From: Pseudoips prasinana
Taxonomy: Eukaryota > Arthropoda > Insecta > Lepidoptera > Nolidae
Assembly (NCBI GenBank): GCA_951640165.1
Contig: OX621251.1
Span: 32,574,893-32,638,892, forward strand
Length of the DNA: 64,000 nt
Reading direction: 5' to 3'
Shown here: positions 10,014 to 19,088 of the stretch, piece after piece
Numbering within the stretch: the first letter of the stretch is position 1
Layout: every line of letters begins with the position of its first letter
Program-made: the position numbers and the translations under genes
Notes under the pieces: model-generated
Told to the model about the DNA's origin: nothing
Seen by the model: the letters and a program-made list of their open reading frames with translations, nothing else
The model's database searches: none

Positions 10014-10256
10014 TTAAACAACGCCCGCACTAGGTTATATTACCTAGTGCTGGCGTTGTTTAAAATGAAAACTGATTTATAAAAAAAAAATCCCTATGTT
10101 GCGGAGTACTTTACAAACATATAATAGACGGACACAAATTACATCAAGACTCAGAACAACCATTTATGGGTCATACAAATAGTTGTCCGGCGTGGGACTC
10201 GAACTCGCAACCCGAAGCGGCGAGGCGACTGTCTGCGCCACACCATTCTTGCTCTT
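10014..10256 (-). mobile_element. SINE-D copy with inverted duplication at its tail
   Basis: 'ggactcgaactcgcaaccc' is the reversed B box and 'gcggcgaggcgactgtctg' the head; the body is 'gactcagaacaaccatttat'. Bases 10014-10035 and 10042-10063 are a 22-bp inverted repeat with one mismatch around a 6-nt loop, made from the SINE-D tail block 'aacgcccgcactagg'. Confidence 0.7.
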
Positions 10257-10595
10257 TATATTCAGGTTCGGTGTCTGGTTACCATTTCTTGGATTAAGTT
10301 ATCCATTGCGCTTGCGTCGCGGCTTAACCAACGAACTACGTAATTGTCTTTATCAAACTATTGTTACTCATTTAAGCTATAATTTACAAAATACGTTTGA
10401 TAATTAGTTAAATTAGTAATGAAGTCGACTTGCAGTCTGACTAGTTGAAGATAATCAAATATGAAGTTATTGTTCTGACCTATCACCTAGGTACTGAGTT
10501 CGATAACCGAAGCACAGACCTATGATTATTTAATTGGCAAACGCGTAAGTATATCAATGCAATGAAATTATTTTGCAGTACAGAGTCAGCTTAAT
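10257..10595. other. Gap: nothing recognised
   Basis: No family match. A small 15-bp perfect hairpin ('aactaaaaatccaac' arms) follows at about 10597-10635. Confidence 0.4.
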
Positions 10596-10651
10596 AACTA
10601 AAAATCCAACAAACTTAGGTTGGATTTTTAGTTGTTTATACACTAGATTTT

Positions 10652-10799
10652 GATTTTTTTAGATTTTCTGATATGATCTTGTGCGGGTCGCGGGAAATCG
10701 CTGGATGCGGATAGCGCAAGACAGACAATTGTGGAGATCTTTGGGGGAGGCCTATTTCCAGCAGTGGACGTCTTTCGGCTGATATGATGATGATGATGA
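10652..10799 (+). mobile_element. 5'-truncated RTE-like LINE end with 13-bp target duplication
   Basis: A short retro-insertion containing 'cgctggatgcgga' and 'gtggagatctttgggggagg', ending 'cggctgatatgatgatgatg'. A perfect 13-bp direct repeat TACACTAGATTTT flanks it (10639-10651, 10800-10812). It encodes only the last residues of the RTE ORF. Confidence 0.85.
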
Positions 10800-10803
10800 T
10801 ACA

Positions 10804-11082
10804 CTAGATTTTTCCCGCGATTTCATCCGCGTGGTAGTCGAAGTCAGACATCGAAGAGATTAATACTATGTTACCTATGGATTAGCACTTCGCATTTTTT
10901 TTTACTTGATAAAGTTTCTTACAAACTTTCAACCCCTATTCTAACCCCTTAAGGGGAAAATCTTAGTATTCCGGCATGTCATATGAATATCAATGCCAAG
11001 TTTGAAGTTGATCAGACCAAGAAAACATGTTGTTCTGTTACATGTCGTTGCTAAACCATTTTTCACCACCTGAGGGGTGAAA
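10804..11082 (-). mobile_element. Helitron-like element (-), divergent
   Basis: The left end 'ctagatttttcccgcgattt' followed by 'catccgcg' is a reversed CTAG-plus-hairpin terminus. The interior has 'aagtttgaagttgatcagac', typical of short insect Helitron derivatives. The right end is not defined. Confidence 0.5.
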
Positions 11083-11089
11083 AATGGTA

Positions 11090-11170
11090 TTAGTGATCTC
11101 CACTCGAGAACCTTTCTGCCCCAAAGGCCGTCGGTTTTACGAGCTATTTGCCCCGCACAGTGCTACTTCA
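11090..11170 (-). mobile_element. RTE-like LINE fragment
   Basis: 'cactcgagaacctttctgcc', 'ggccgtcggttttacgagct' and 'atttgcccc' match the RTE segment seen at 23830-23890 and 47930-47980 on the same strand. It directly abuts the RpLP0 fragment in the same orientation. Confidence 0.7.
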
Positions 11171-11174
11171 GCTT

Positions 11175-11508
11175 GGTTAAATGTAATATTTCAAGTGGCA
11201 TTTATTAAGCACACAATGTGGAAGAAGGATCGGCCGCCGTATGGGTTGTCCATCCCGGCGGAGCCCTCCCAACACGGGCGCAGGCCACGGGGCGCTCAGT
11301 CTAAGAGTCCGAAGCCCATGTGGTCGTCGCTCTCGGAGTCTTCCTTCTCCTCCTTCTTGGCCTCTGCGGTGGCGGCGGCGGGCGCGGCTGCAGCCGCGGG
11401 GGCTGCGGCTGCCACGGCCGCGAACTTGCTGGGGTCCTTGATGGTCTCTGCCTCCATGAACTCGACGTCGGTGTCGGCGGCCAAAGCCAGCAGGTTGCGG
11501 AACCGTTA
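11175..11508 (-). pseudogene. RpLP0: Ribosomal protein P0 (RpLP0) 3' retro-fragment
   Basis: On the - strand 11506-11296 encodes the P0 C-terminus: '[20 protein letters not shown]', 'IKDPSKF', an Ala-rich hinge, a Lys/Glu/Ser-rich acidic stretch, and the diagnostic acidic tail ending '[10 protein letters not shown]' before TGA. P0 anchors P1/P2 in the ribosomal stalk; all P-proteins share the DDxMGFGLFD-type tail that recruits elongation factors. Here the tail ends LLD in place of LFD, and a few residues before 'IKDPSKF' look deleted. Only the last ~70 codons and a GC-rich 3' UTR with AATAAA near 11200 are present. The N-terminal ~240 residues are absent, so this is a 5'-truncated retrocopy. 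Its codon GC is far above the surroundings. Confidence 0.85.
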
Positions 11509-11510
11509 GC

Positions 11511-11817
11511 GATGGAATATGGAATAATTATTTCATTTTATTTAATAGAACTGTCTTATTTCCTATGTTATCTATTACCAACTTATAACATTCCTCAGAA
11601 GGTTTACTCGTTAATTTTAATTAACACGCAATAAAATTATCTTCAAACCCATTGTTATAACTTAATTAGTAGTATAAATAGAAGCAATTTAAAGTATCAA
11701 GTTGAATAACTAGTATGCAAAAATATCGATCTTGTTAATCGGATTCAAGTAATTATATTTAATCGTGGTAGAGATGAGTGAGTTTTGCCGCTCTATGATA
11801 TGTTGTTCAACTGAGGT
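11511..11817. other. Gap: AT-rich
   Basis: About 300 bp without a recognised feature. Confidence 0.4.
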
Positions 11818-11831
11818 AGTACCTCATCTTA

Positions 11832-12485
11832 CTCTGGATGTTCATGCAGAAGGTTCGGGAAGAGGCAACTTGTGGTAGCTGCAGGTTGCCTACGCATAAG
11901 GGGTGCATCGGATGGCATCAACATCTTTGCCCCTCGGAGAGAGCTTCTTTAAGATGCCTAAGTGAAATGATGGTGGTTCCGGATGGAGATCGTCTCGAGT
12001 TCCCGGAGCCATCCCACAGCACCGAGTGACTTGGCTACCGTAGTGGTTTTACTGGGTAAGTAAACTCCCCAAATACGGGGACCTATAAAAAAATTCCACC
12101 ACGTTGAAAAAAAACCGGCCAAGTGCGAGTCGGACTCGCCCATGAAGGGTTCCGTAGCAGCAAGTATTTCATTTGGCTAAATGAAAGCAAATTGCTGTTT
12201 ACGATTTATGACGTATTAAAAAAAACCATGTACGATGAAAAAAAAAATTGAGCTTCAGTTCTATGTATGGGGACCCCCCAAAATTATTGTTTTTTTTTTA
12301 TTATTTTTGTTTATAAATCTTAATGCGGTTCGCAGAATACATCAACTTACCAAGTTTCAACAGTACAGCTCTTATGGTTTCGGTAAAAAGTGGCTATGAC
12401 ATACGTACGGACAGACAGACGGACAGACATGACGAATCCATAAGGGTTCCGTTTTTTGCCATTTGGCTACGGAACCCTAATAAAA
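11832..12485 (+). mobile_element. R-F13 retroelement with 14-bp target duplication, tail split by R-F9
   Basis: Bounded by AGTACCTCATCTTA at 11818-11831 and 12486-12499. The proximal part (11832-12115) carries 'ggtggttccggatggagatc' and 'cgagttcccggagccatc' and ends 'ttccaccacgttg' plus an A-run, as in the copy at 58130-58464. R-F9 lies inside that A tail. No ORF longer than about 60 codons. Confidence 0.75.
12116..12481 (+). repeat. Dispersed repeat R-F9 in a poly-A tail
   Basis: Starts 'ccggccaagtgcgagtcgga' and ends 'tggctacggaaccct'. It is shorter than the 6.1-kb copy through an internal deletion. Both + copies sit in A-runs. Confidence 0.65.
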
Positions 12486-12599
12486 AGTACCTCATCTTAT
12501 AGTATACATTCCAGTCCAGGCAAATATGAGTCAGATATCTCTACTATGATCTACCAATAACAAACCATCCTAGACGTGGACGGTTACTGCTTTCCGCTT

Positions 12600-12912
12600 A
12601 ATTCAGGAGGGCAATATGCTTAGCAGCAGGCAAACCAAAGTAGCCGTCATACCACAAAGAATTGCCAAACTGAAGTTGCAATGGGCAGGGCACATATCTC
12701 GTAGAACCGATGGCCAATGGGGCAGAAAGGTTCTCAAGTGCCGCCCGGAAGACGTATCGTGGGCAGGCCGCCCCTCAAAGTGGACCGACGATCTTACAAG
12801 CGTCGCGGGAAGCCGCTGGATGCGGGCAGCGCAGAACCGGCTAATGTGGAGATACCTGGGGGAGGCCTTTCTCCAGCAGTGGATGTCTTTCGGCTGATAT
12901 GATGATGATAAT
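12600..12912 (+). pseudogene. RTE-like LINE, ORF C-terminus and tail
   Basis: An open frame of about 93 codons reads 'IAKLKLQWAGHISRRTDGQW', then a Gly/Arg/Pro-rich stretch, 'KWTDDLTSVAGSRWMRAAQN' and 'YLGEAFLQQWMSFG' before the stop, followed by the ATGATG tail. This is the usual C-terminus of RTE-clade endonuclease-reverse transcriptases. RT and endonuclease domains are missing. It is the best-preserved RTE end in the window. Confidence 0.8.
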
Positions 12913-13290
12913 CATAAATATGCTTTATTACCGTCCTATAAACAAGAACAATGTGTGTATTAAGCGGTGTAGAAACCTACGGAGCACTGTTCGTCCATGA
13001 AACTGAACGAATAAAACAAGACCAGTTGCGTTTAAAAAAATATTGTTGTTACTTCCCATAGTAAATGCATCTGTTGAAGAAGACAGTAAATGAAAAACAA
13101 CGAGTCTGCTTTAGACAACACGACTGAATGCGAAACGTGACGGCTATGAGAGAAATAAAATGTGTGCGCGCATCTCTCTATCTTGCCCCTACAGTAATAT
13201 ATGTAACGTAACTCTCTTATTTCTATCATCACTAACTTATATCTCTCTCTCAACTTCCGTTCAACCGCTCTTTCAGCTTGTAGTGACGCT
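12913..13290. other. Gap: nothing recognised
   Basis: Mixed-composition sequence. A short array of the 9-mer ATGTCATTC follows at about 13302-13328. Confidence 0.4.
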
Positions 13291-13356
13291 TTTGTCACGA
13301 ATGTCATTCATGTCATTCATGTCATTCACCGGTTTACTTCCCGAATCAGACGTTCG

Positions 13357-13787
13357 TACACACGGCTACACATCAAGCTATACATTTCCAATATAAGCTG
13401 ATTTCGCGTTGTATAGGATTTCCATACTATGAGAGGTCAGCTTATATTGGAAATGTATCTATACATATAATAAAATCATAGGAAATTCGAAACTGTACAT
13501 TAAACATGTTTTTAAAAGGATATTTGGGGCGTGATCTACAATCGATATCGAAGCCAAAAATATAGTTTTTAGAATTTTTGTCTGTTTGTCTGTATGTATG
13601 TCCGGGCTAAACTCAAAAGGTACCGTATGGATTAACTTCAAATTTTGCATGAATATTACTAAGAGGTCGGGTCAACATATGGGATACATATTATCACCTA
13701 CGGGGAAGGAGCTATGGTAATTTATAAAATTTAACGCGGGTAAAACCGCGGGGCACAGCTAGTAGCTTAATATGTAGCCGAGTGTAC
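13357..13787. mobile_element. Foldback element (MITE-1) split by a Helitron
   Basis: Left part 13357-13457 ('cacggctacacatcaagct', 'ccaatataagctgattt', 'tcagcttatattggaaatg') and right part 13763-13787 ('tagcttaatatgtagccg'). Together they equal the uninterrupted palindromic copy at 52388-52515. Confidence 0.8.
13458..13762 (+). mobile_element. Helitron, complete (305 bp), boundaries proven
   Basis: TC at 13458-13459 and CTAG at 13759-13762, inserted between A13457 and T13763. The intact MITE-1 copy at 52.4 kb shows the empty site, so termini and lack of target duplication are seen directly. The hairpin 'cgcgggtaaaaccgcgg' lies 10 bp before CTAG. Confidence 0.92.
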
Positions 13788-13837
13788 AGAAGTTTTACCT
13801 CAATAAGTTGACCTTTTGTGTCATATCATTGCCAGAT

Positions 13838-14129
13838 GTTCTCACCAGTCCGTAAGTGAAGTTAAGCAACTAGACTGGTGGTGAGGCAATTCCTGCGTGT
13901 TTAATTTCAGAGCATCTCCATGCTTCTGAGGGCATGTCAAGTTGTCGGTCCTGGTTATGATTGACTGAAGTAATGTGCGTTACTTACTTATTAATTGTAG
14001 GCCTCTGACATGGCTTAATTGCTTATCTATTAGGCAATTAAGTAAGCCATATCAGAGGCCTACTGGGTGACTTGAACAACTCCGACACGAGGGTAACCAC
14101 TGCCCATACGACAACTAAGTAAGTAACGC
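13838..14129 (+). mobile_element. 5S-SINE with inverted duplication
   Basis: 'gtccgtaagtgaagttaagc' is the 5S-like A-box region (GTTAAGCAAC); the C-box part is degraded. The downstream body 'ggcctctgacatggcttaat' is followed by its own inverse ('aagccatatcagaggcctac'), and then 'gtaaccactgcccatacga'. The outer arms 'taatgtgcgttacttactta' and 'taagtaagtaacgcacatta' are also inverse to each other, so two partial copies seem joined head to head. Confidence 0.65.
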
Positions 14130-14140
14130 ACATTAGTTCA

Positions 14141-14662
14141 TCATCATCATCATATTTAAGAGCTGTGCTCTTGTCGGTGGAGCTTCTCCCAAACGTCGCG
14201 GCTTTCGGCGAGCGCTTTGACTTCTTGATATGACATTACATTTATCTGATCCATATAGGTCCTTCTTGGTCTTCCTCATCGTCTCCTTGCCTCTATTTTA
14301 CCTTCAATAATATTCCTCATAAAGGTGTCATGTCGTATCAAGTGCCCTAACATCTTTCCCCTTCCGTTTTCTATGGTTCTTAATATGCATCTCTTCTCAT
14401 CTACCATTCGTAATACTTCCACATTTGTGTGATGAGCACGAATATTTGTTTCTGAGTCATTGATGTTTTCTATGTATTTAAGTATTTATCTATCTATATA
14501 AGTATGTATATAGTCGCCTGGTACCCATAGTACAAGCGTTGTTTAGTTTGGGGCTAGGATGATCTGTGTGACTTTGTACCTGGATATTATTATTACATTT
14601 GTTTTTCTTTCCGTCCAACTAATCTTCATCATTCTTCACCAGCACCACATTTCAAATGCCTC
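14141..14662 (-). pseudogene. LINE endonuclease-RT C-terminus with 11-bp target duplication, split by SINE-A
   Basis: On the - strand the frame reads 'EAFEMWC', then 'ISWTERKTN', and after the SINE 'EVLRMVDEKRCILRTIENGR', 'GKMLGHLIRHDTFMRNIIEG', 'KIEARRR', stop, 'GRPRRTYMDQI', 'ESRDVWEKLHRQEHSS', stop, ATG tail. It is RTE-like. The internal TGA in the Arg-rich stretch disables it. ACATTAGTTCA flanks the insertion (14130-14140, 14663-14673). Confidence 0.8.
14429..14594 (+). mobile_element. SINE-A, 5'-truncated, with 8-bp target duplication
   Basis: Starts inside the SINE at 'gtgatgagcacgaatattt' and ends in ATTATT. ACATTTGT occurs on both sides (14421-14428, 14595-14602). The tRNA head is absent, so this copy arose by incomplete reverse transcription. 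Confidence 0.8.
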
Positions 14663-14673
14663 ACATTAGTTCA

Positions 14674-15094
14674 GTCAATAGTAATATTAATTGAAGTTGC
14701 AATTAAAAACAATATTATGACAACTTGCATAACAAGTAGGTATGCAAACTACTTTGCTACAAGTAATAATGAACGAATAAAAATAAAATATAACGAGCAT
14801 ATTAACATATAATAATATTGTTTGGATTTTACTTTTAACTTTACTACCAGTATGATAAGAATACATATGAGTAATTAGAGCTTGTGTTTACTTAGGCACG
14901 TGTTTGGTTTACTAGACCGTTTAAAGTAAATATTTAATATTTGTTCAGTAAAGTTGACATTTATTCTACAATATTTTGAAATAATGAAATAAGTTAAGCG
15001 ACATCTACTAGATAACTTAGTCACTATTATTGATTGAGGATGTCTACAAAGCTCCGATAGATGCCTCTCCGAATGTGATGGAAATTTGCTGGTG
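14674..15094. other. Gap: AT-rich
   Basis: About 420 bp without a recognised feature. Confidence 0.4.
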
Positions 15095-15345
15095 CAAATG
15101 ATTTTTTTATATATCAAGGAGGACGGCAAGTGGGTAACCTGATGGTAAGTTATCACCGCCGCCCATGTATACACAATGCCAGGGGTTGTGCGGGTGCGTT
15201 GTCGGCCTTTAAGAGTCAGCAAATAAGTGTTGCTGACCCTTCCCCCACCCCGATGAGCTATTAATAATTAATGTTATTTTTAACCAATGTCTTCTGTAAC
15301 CTCCCTCACTCTGTACCTCTCTTTAAATATTTGAGATTGATGATC
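15095..15345 (+). repeat. Dispersed repeat R-F12
   Basis: 'ttatcaccgccgcccatg', 'ccaggggttgtgcgggtgcg', 'gtgttgctgacccttcccc' and 'gtacctctctt' match the 51.45-kb copy in order. Confidence 0.6.
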
Positions 15346-15689
15346 GATTTGCTACGATATACGTAGACCGTACTTCCGTGTTCGCATTACATAGCAAGTA
15401 ACCAACTAATTTATGAGCGTAAAAGTTTAAGCTGAGCTAATAACGTAACAATAGTAATAATATCCTAGGATATTATTCACACACGGCCATCTGATCGCAA
15501 ATTAATTAATTTATTTATTTTCTTAGGAAGACCAACAGCATTTATCAATACAATGTTTATGATATATTCATAGGCAGCAGAACGCCATTTACAGGTCTCC
15601 ACGAATAAAATCCTGATTACTTAATTAATAATGCGCAGAATAAATATAAACTTATAGAATATGAACCATCTAAATCATTATTAGTTATG

Positions 15690-16450
15690 TTTTACATAAA
15701 ACCTTTTTGGAAAAAGTTAAGGCTAAGTACCCGTCTCACTGTTTTAGATTTATTACAAAATATGTCAAAATTAAAAGCTTCGACTTGTTTATTCAAACTG
15801 TTGCCCACTCGCCACAGGAATGCGTTCTGTCGGTAATTTGTTGTCACTAATGGAATATGTATAAATAAAAATAAAATAAAAAAGGTTTTTATTCACGTAG
15901 ACTTTAAAAAAGCGCTTGTAAATAGTCAGAACATGTTTGTAGTAATATAGTTGTATACATTAGATATTATTTCTAGTAACATAGATATTTAGGTACATCT
16001 TGTATGAAAACATTTATAAAATTTATTTTATTTCAGAAATGATATTTAGCTAGCTCGTATCAAGTTATTGTCAAGAGATTATGTATAGGGGTGTAATGTC
16101 TAACGACTTTTGTAGGGAGGTCAAAAGCAATTTTACTAAGCAACTCGGGACTATCAACTTTCCCAGATATAATATTGAGCAAGTAAATTATATCGGCTAT
16201 TTCTCGACGCGTTGATAGAGGGAGGATGTGAAACTTAGCGCATAGTTTTAAATATTCTTCGGATTTGTATTTAAATTTAATGCGATAACAAAGAGACTTC
16301 AAGAATTTCAACTGTAAATTCTCTATACGCGATATATATGTATCATAGCGTGGATTCCAGGCTTGGCTGGCATATTCGAGTATGGTTCGTACAAATGTGC
16401 AATATAGGATCTTGAAAGTCTTTGCTTCTTTAAAATTATTTGACGCAGAG
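15690..16450 (-). pseudogene. CR1/Jockey-like LINE C-terminus split by R-F10
   Basis: On the - strand, 16450-16088 encodes 'FKILYCTFVRTILEYASQAW' through 'STRREIADIIYLLNIISGKV' to 'VVRHYTPIH'. After the R-F10 insert the same frame continues at 15855 with 'IPLVTTNYRQNAF' and 'LFEAF'-type C-terminal residues ('NKQVEAFNFDIFCNKSKTV'), ending 'QKGFM' and stop near 15690. The 'YASQAW' motif and the C-terminal layout match the 3' end of CR1/Jockey LINEs. The frame is open across the repaired site, apart from the insertion and the lost 5' portion. Confidence 0.8.
15864..16079 (-). mobile_element. R-F10 copy with 8-bp target duplication
   Basis: Flanked by TATGTATA (15856-15863, 16080-16087). On the - strand it runs from 'aatctcttgacaataacttg' to 'gtctacgtgaataaaaacct' and an A/T-rich tail. 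Other copies: 20772-21060, 21088-21282, 36963-37390, 37902-38195, 47345-47612, 49603-49915, 53690-53955, 58953-59235. Variable 5' ends plus an A-rich tail suggest a LINE 3' end or LINE-driven SINE. Confidence 0.75.
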
Positions 16451-16653
16451 TTCGTACTATGAAAACCAGATAACTTATATAAAAGTGGTATCCACTTTTC
16501 TTTTCTAAATACATATTTATAAAGATAATTACACCCAGAGTCAAGACGAACAAACATGTTCATTTACACAAATTTGTGTCCTAGGTAGGGGAATTGAACC
16601 CACGACCTGCGGCCTGAAAGGGAAGTATTTATCGACCACGCCAACCGGCCCAT
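16451..16653 (-). mobile_element. SINE-B copy
   Basis: 'actatgaaaaccagataact', 'ataattacacccagagtc', reversed B box 'attgaacccacgacctgc' and the head 'accacgccaaccggccc'. Confidence 0.75.
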
Positions 16654-16689
16654 CATATTGGAATAGTGTCACAATGATCTATTATTAGT

Positions 16690-16915
16690 GTAGAGTATAA
16701 TAGAGTAGTGAACGTAAACGCGGGTACACTCTCTATTCTCTCATTCTCATAATTGTAGGGACAGCTACCACAATTACGGTGCTGGGTGGTATATCTCCCC
16801 AGGCTCCGAGGCATAAACATGATATGTTAAAGGGTGTTATTGTTACGAAAACAATTTAAATTACTCTTTTAGGCCCAACCTGAGATATGAACCCAAGACC
16901 TTACTATCGGCAGTT
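16690..16915 (-). mobile_element. Divergent SINE-E-like element
   Basis: 'gggtacactctctattctct' and 'gatatgaacccaagaccttac' resemble SINE-E body and reversed B box, but with many changes. Low certainty. Confidence 0.35.
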
Positions 16916-16953
16916 TAACATACAATTGTTAGATTAACGAAGCAATTGATAAC

Positions 16954-17265
16954 TAATACATATAATAACATCGTAGGAAAGTCAAAACTGTACATTGAAT
17001 ATTTTTTGAAAATGATACTTGGGGCGTGATCTGCAATCGATATGGAAGCCAAAAATATAGTTTTTAGAATTTTTGTCTGTTTGTCTGTATGTATGTCCGG
17101 GCTAAACTCAAAAAGTACCGCATGGATTTACTTCAAATTTTTCATGAATATTACTAAGAGATCGGGTCAACATATAGGCTACATATTATCACGCTACCAC
17201 CTACGGGGAAGGAACTGTGATAATTTATAAAATGTAACGCGGGTAAAACCGTGGGGCACAGCTAG
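16954..17265 (+). mobile_element. Helitron
   Basis: 5' 'acatataataacatcgtagg'; 3' 'ggggcacagctag' + T. The terminal hairpin is slightly mutated ('accgtgggg'). A second short 'cagctag' follows at 17269-17275. Confidence 0.8.
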
Positions 17266-17480
17266 TATAACAGCTAGTACCATATTTGTATTGCAAACAA
17301 GAGCTGTAAGAGCGATATATAAACTTGGTCCGCGAGAATCTTTGAGACAGAAGTTTAAAGAGATTAACATTCTGACTGTGGCATGTCAGTATATATATGA
17401 CAATCTAATTTATATGCATAAATATAAAGACTCCTTCTGTAAAAGGAGTGATACTCATAATATAAATACTAGATATAATA

Positions 17481-18583
17481 ATAATAATAATAAATATTTA
17501 TTTCGGAATCTTTTCACTCCATATTTTACACAGAAAAGAAAATAAGAAAAAACATATCCGTATTAAAAAGAAAGTAAATAAAGTAACATAACAAACAAAA
17601 TGAATATATATAACCTCTTTACGCTATAACTTAAAATGACGCTATTAGATATAATTATTACGCTGCAATCTGTAACCATTTATTGTACATTGAGGTAGTA
17701 TATAGTCTTTCAGAAAACTCTCTGATAATACTGTTCGTACACGAACCAACCCTCGACATGAATCCAGCGATTCGTTTTCTCTGGATGGCATTAAACGTAT
17801 CCAGCCTAGCTTCTGCGAACATACCCGACGCACTACAATGCGGCTCAAGACCCATTAGCTGTCTATAGATGTTATTGTACTGGACACGAATACCATCCAG
17901 AGACCTCTTCGTATAACGCGTCCAGAGTTGGCACGTGTAGAAACACTGACAATATGTCCTAAAAAGATGTACCTTCGTCTGAGTGTCGGCTTTAAAAATC
18001 TCCTGGCTATCATATTGCCCACTACTGACAGCGCTCTGCGTTGCCTGTCTATATCAGCATCGTCTTTGAAGTCTGACGTCAGTATATGACCAAGGTACTT
18101 AAACTTCTCTACTACTTTGACTCGCTGACCTCCTATCCAAACTGGTGGGACGTTTTGTGGACCTCTTCCTGACCTAAATATTAATATTTCTGTCTTCTTT
18201 GCATTATACACCAAGTTATGTTCTGTAGCGTATCTCTCACAAATTGCCATCAGTTTCCTTAGACCCTTAATTGTGGGGCTGAGTAGGACCATATCATCAG
18301 CGTAGCTCAGGTTGTTGACATACCTGTCTCCAAGCCTAAGCCCCACCGCAGTACCACTCAGCTCCTCAATCAAGTCATTTATATAGATATTAAATAGGTC
18401 AGGAGAGGTTAACCCACCCTGCCTAACGCCACAGGATAGTTTATAGCTATCTGACCTAGCTGATTCCCACCTGACGTTGTTCGCCTGATTAGAATACCAA
18501 TATCTAATCAGTCCAACAACTCCAGGCGCGATATAAGTTTTATCTAGTTTCTCCCATAGCAAGTCATGATTGATTGTATCAAA
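17481..18583 (-). pseudogene. Non-LTR retrotransposon, RT C-terminal half, frameshifted
   Basis: On the - strand from 18583: 'FDTINHDLLWEKLDKTYIAP' (RT motif region), 'GVRQGGLTSPDLFNIYINDL', catalytic 'LSYADDMVLL' near 18290-18310, and 'NLVYNAKKTEILIF' and 'KFKYLGHIL'. Around 17960 the frame shifts, and the C-terminus 'MGLEPHCSASGMFAEARLDT' to 'SERLYTTSMYNKWLQIAA' is in another frame. The 3' UTR ends in a TTA-repeat tail at about 17480-17500. The 5' half (endonuclease, RT fingers) is missing. The layout is L1/RTE-like; I cannot fix the clade. Confidence 0.8.
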
Positions 18584-18766
18584 AGTACAACTTTGTGTTA
18601 CATACCACCCGTCTCCACAAAGTAAGTAACTCTTTTATGGGGCAATGTATAAGATTCTATAACAAACTTCCCAATGATATCCGAGAAATGTCTATGAATA
18701 AGTTTAAAAGAATTGTAAAAGCCAAATTGTGTAGCAGGGCTTTCTACAAAACTTCTGATTATTTAA

Positions 18767-18789
18767 CGCCCGAAATTAATAAACGATCC
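18767..18789 (+). repeat. Harbinger left terminal inverted repeat
   Basis: 23 bp, starting CGCCCGAAATTAATAAACG; the preceding TAA (18764-18766) is the target duplication. Confidence 0.93.
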
Positions 18790-19088
18790 TAATCCATTTT
18801 ATGCTATCTACGATAGCAATTTCGATCCATTTGTCTATTAAACCGTGCCAATAAAGCCACAGATTGAAAAAGCAATCTTTCCGAACGAGCGATCTTTGGG
18901 AGGACGGATCATAGAAAAAGATAGGCCTCTGTACTAAAATGACAGGTTGCACGTGCCAATAACCAATCCATTAATTTTGACATAAGCTTAGATAGCCAAA
19001 ACAATCTAAAGTTGCAATCCTAGAAATTCGGTGGATTGACGATTGGTTCTAAAGATAAAATTGGTGAAATAGTTCATTATATTCCAAA

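Noticed and set aside
11241..11634. + strand ORFs over the RpLP0 fragment
   Set aside because: They are antisense shadows of the GC-rich P0 coding sequence.
15864..16079. R-F10 as the 3' UTR of the LINE at 16.1-16.45 kb
   Set aside because: An 8-bp duplication flanks R-F10 and the LINE reading frame continues beyond it, so it is an insertion.
17276..17545. ORF at 17291-17545 as a single gene
   Set aside because: Only the part up to about 17480 is LINE-A; the rest is the tail of the antisense LINE.
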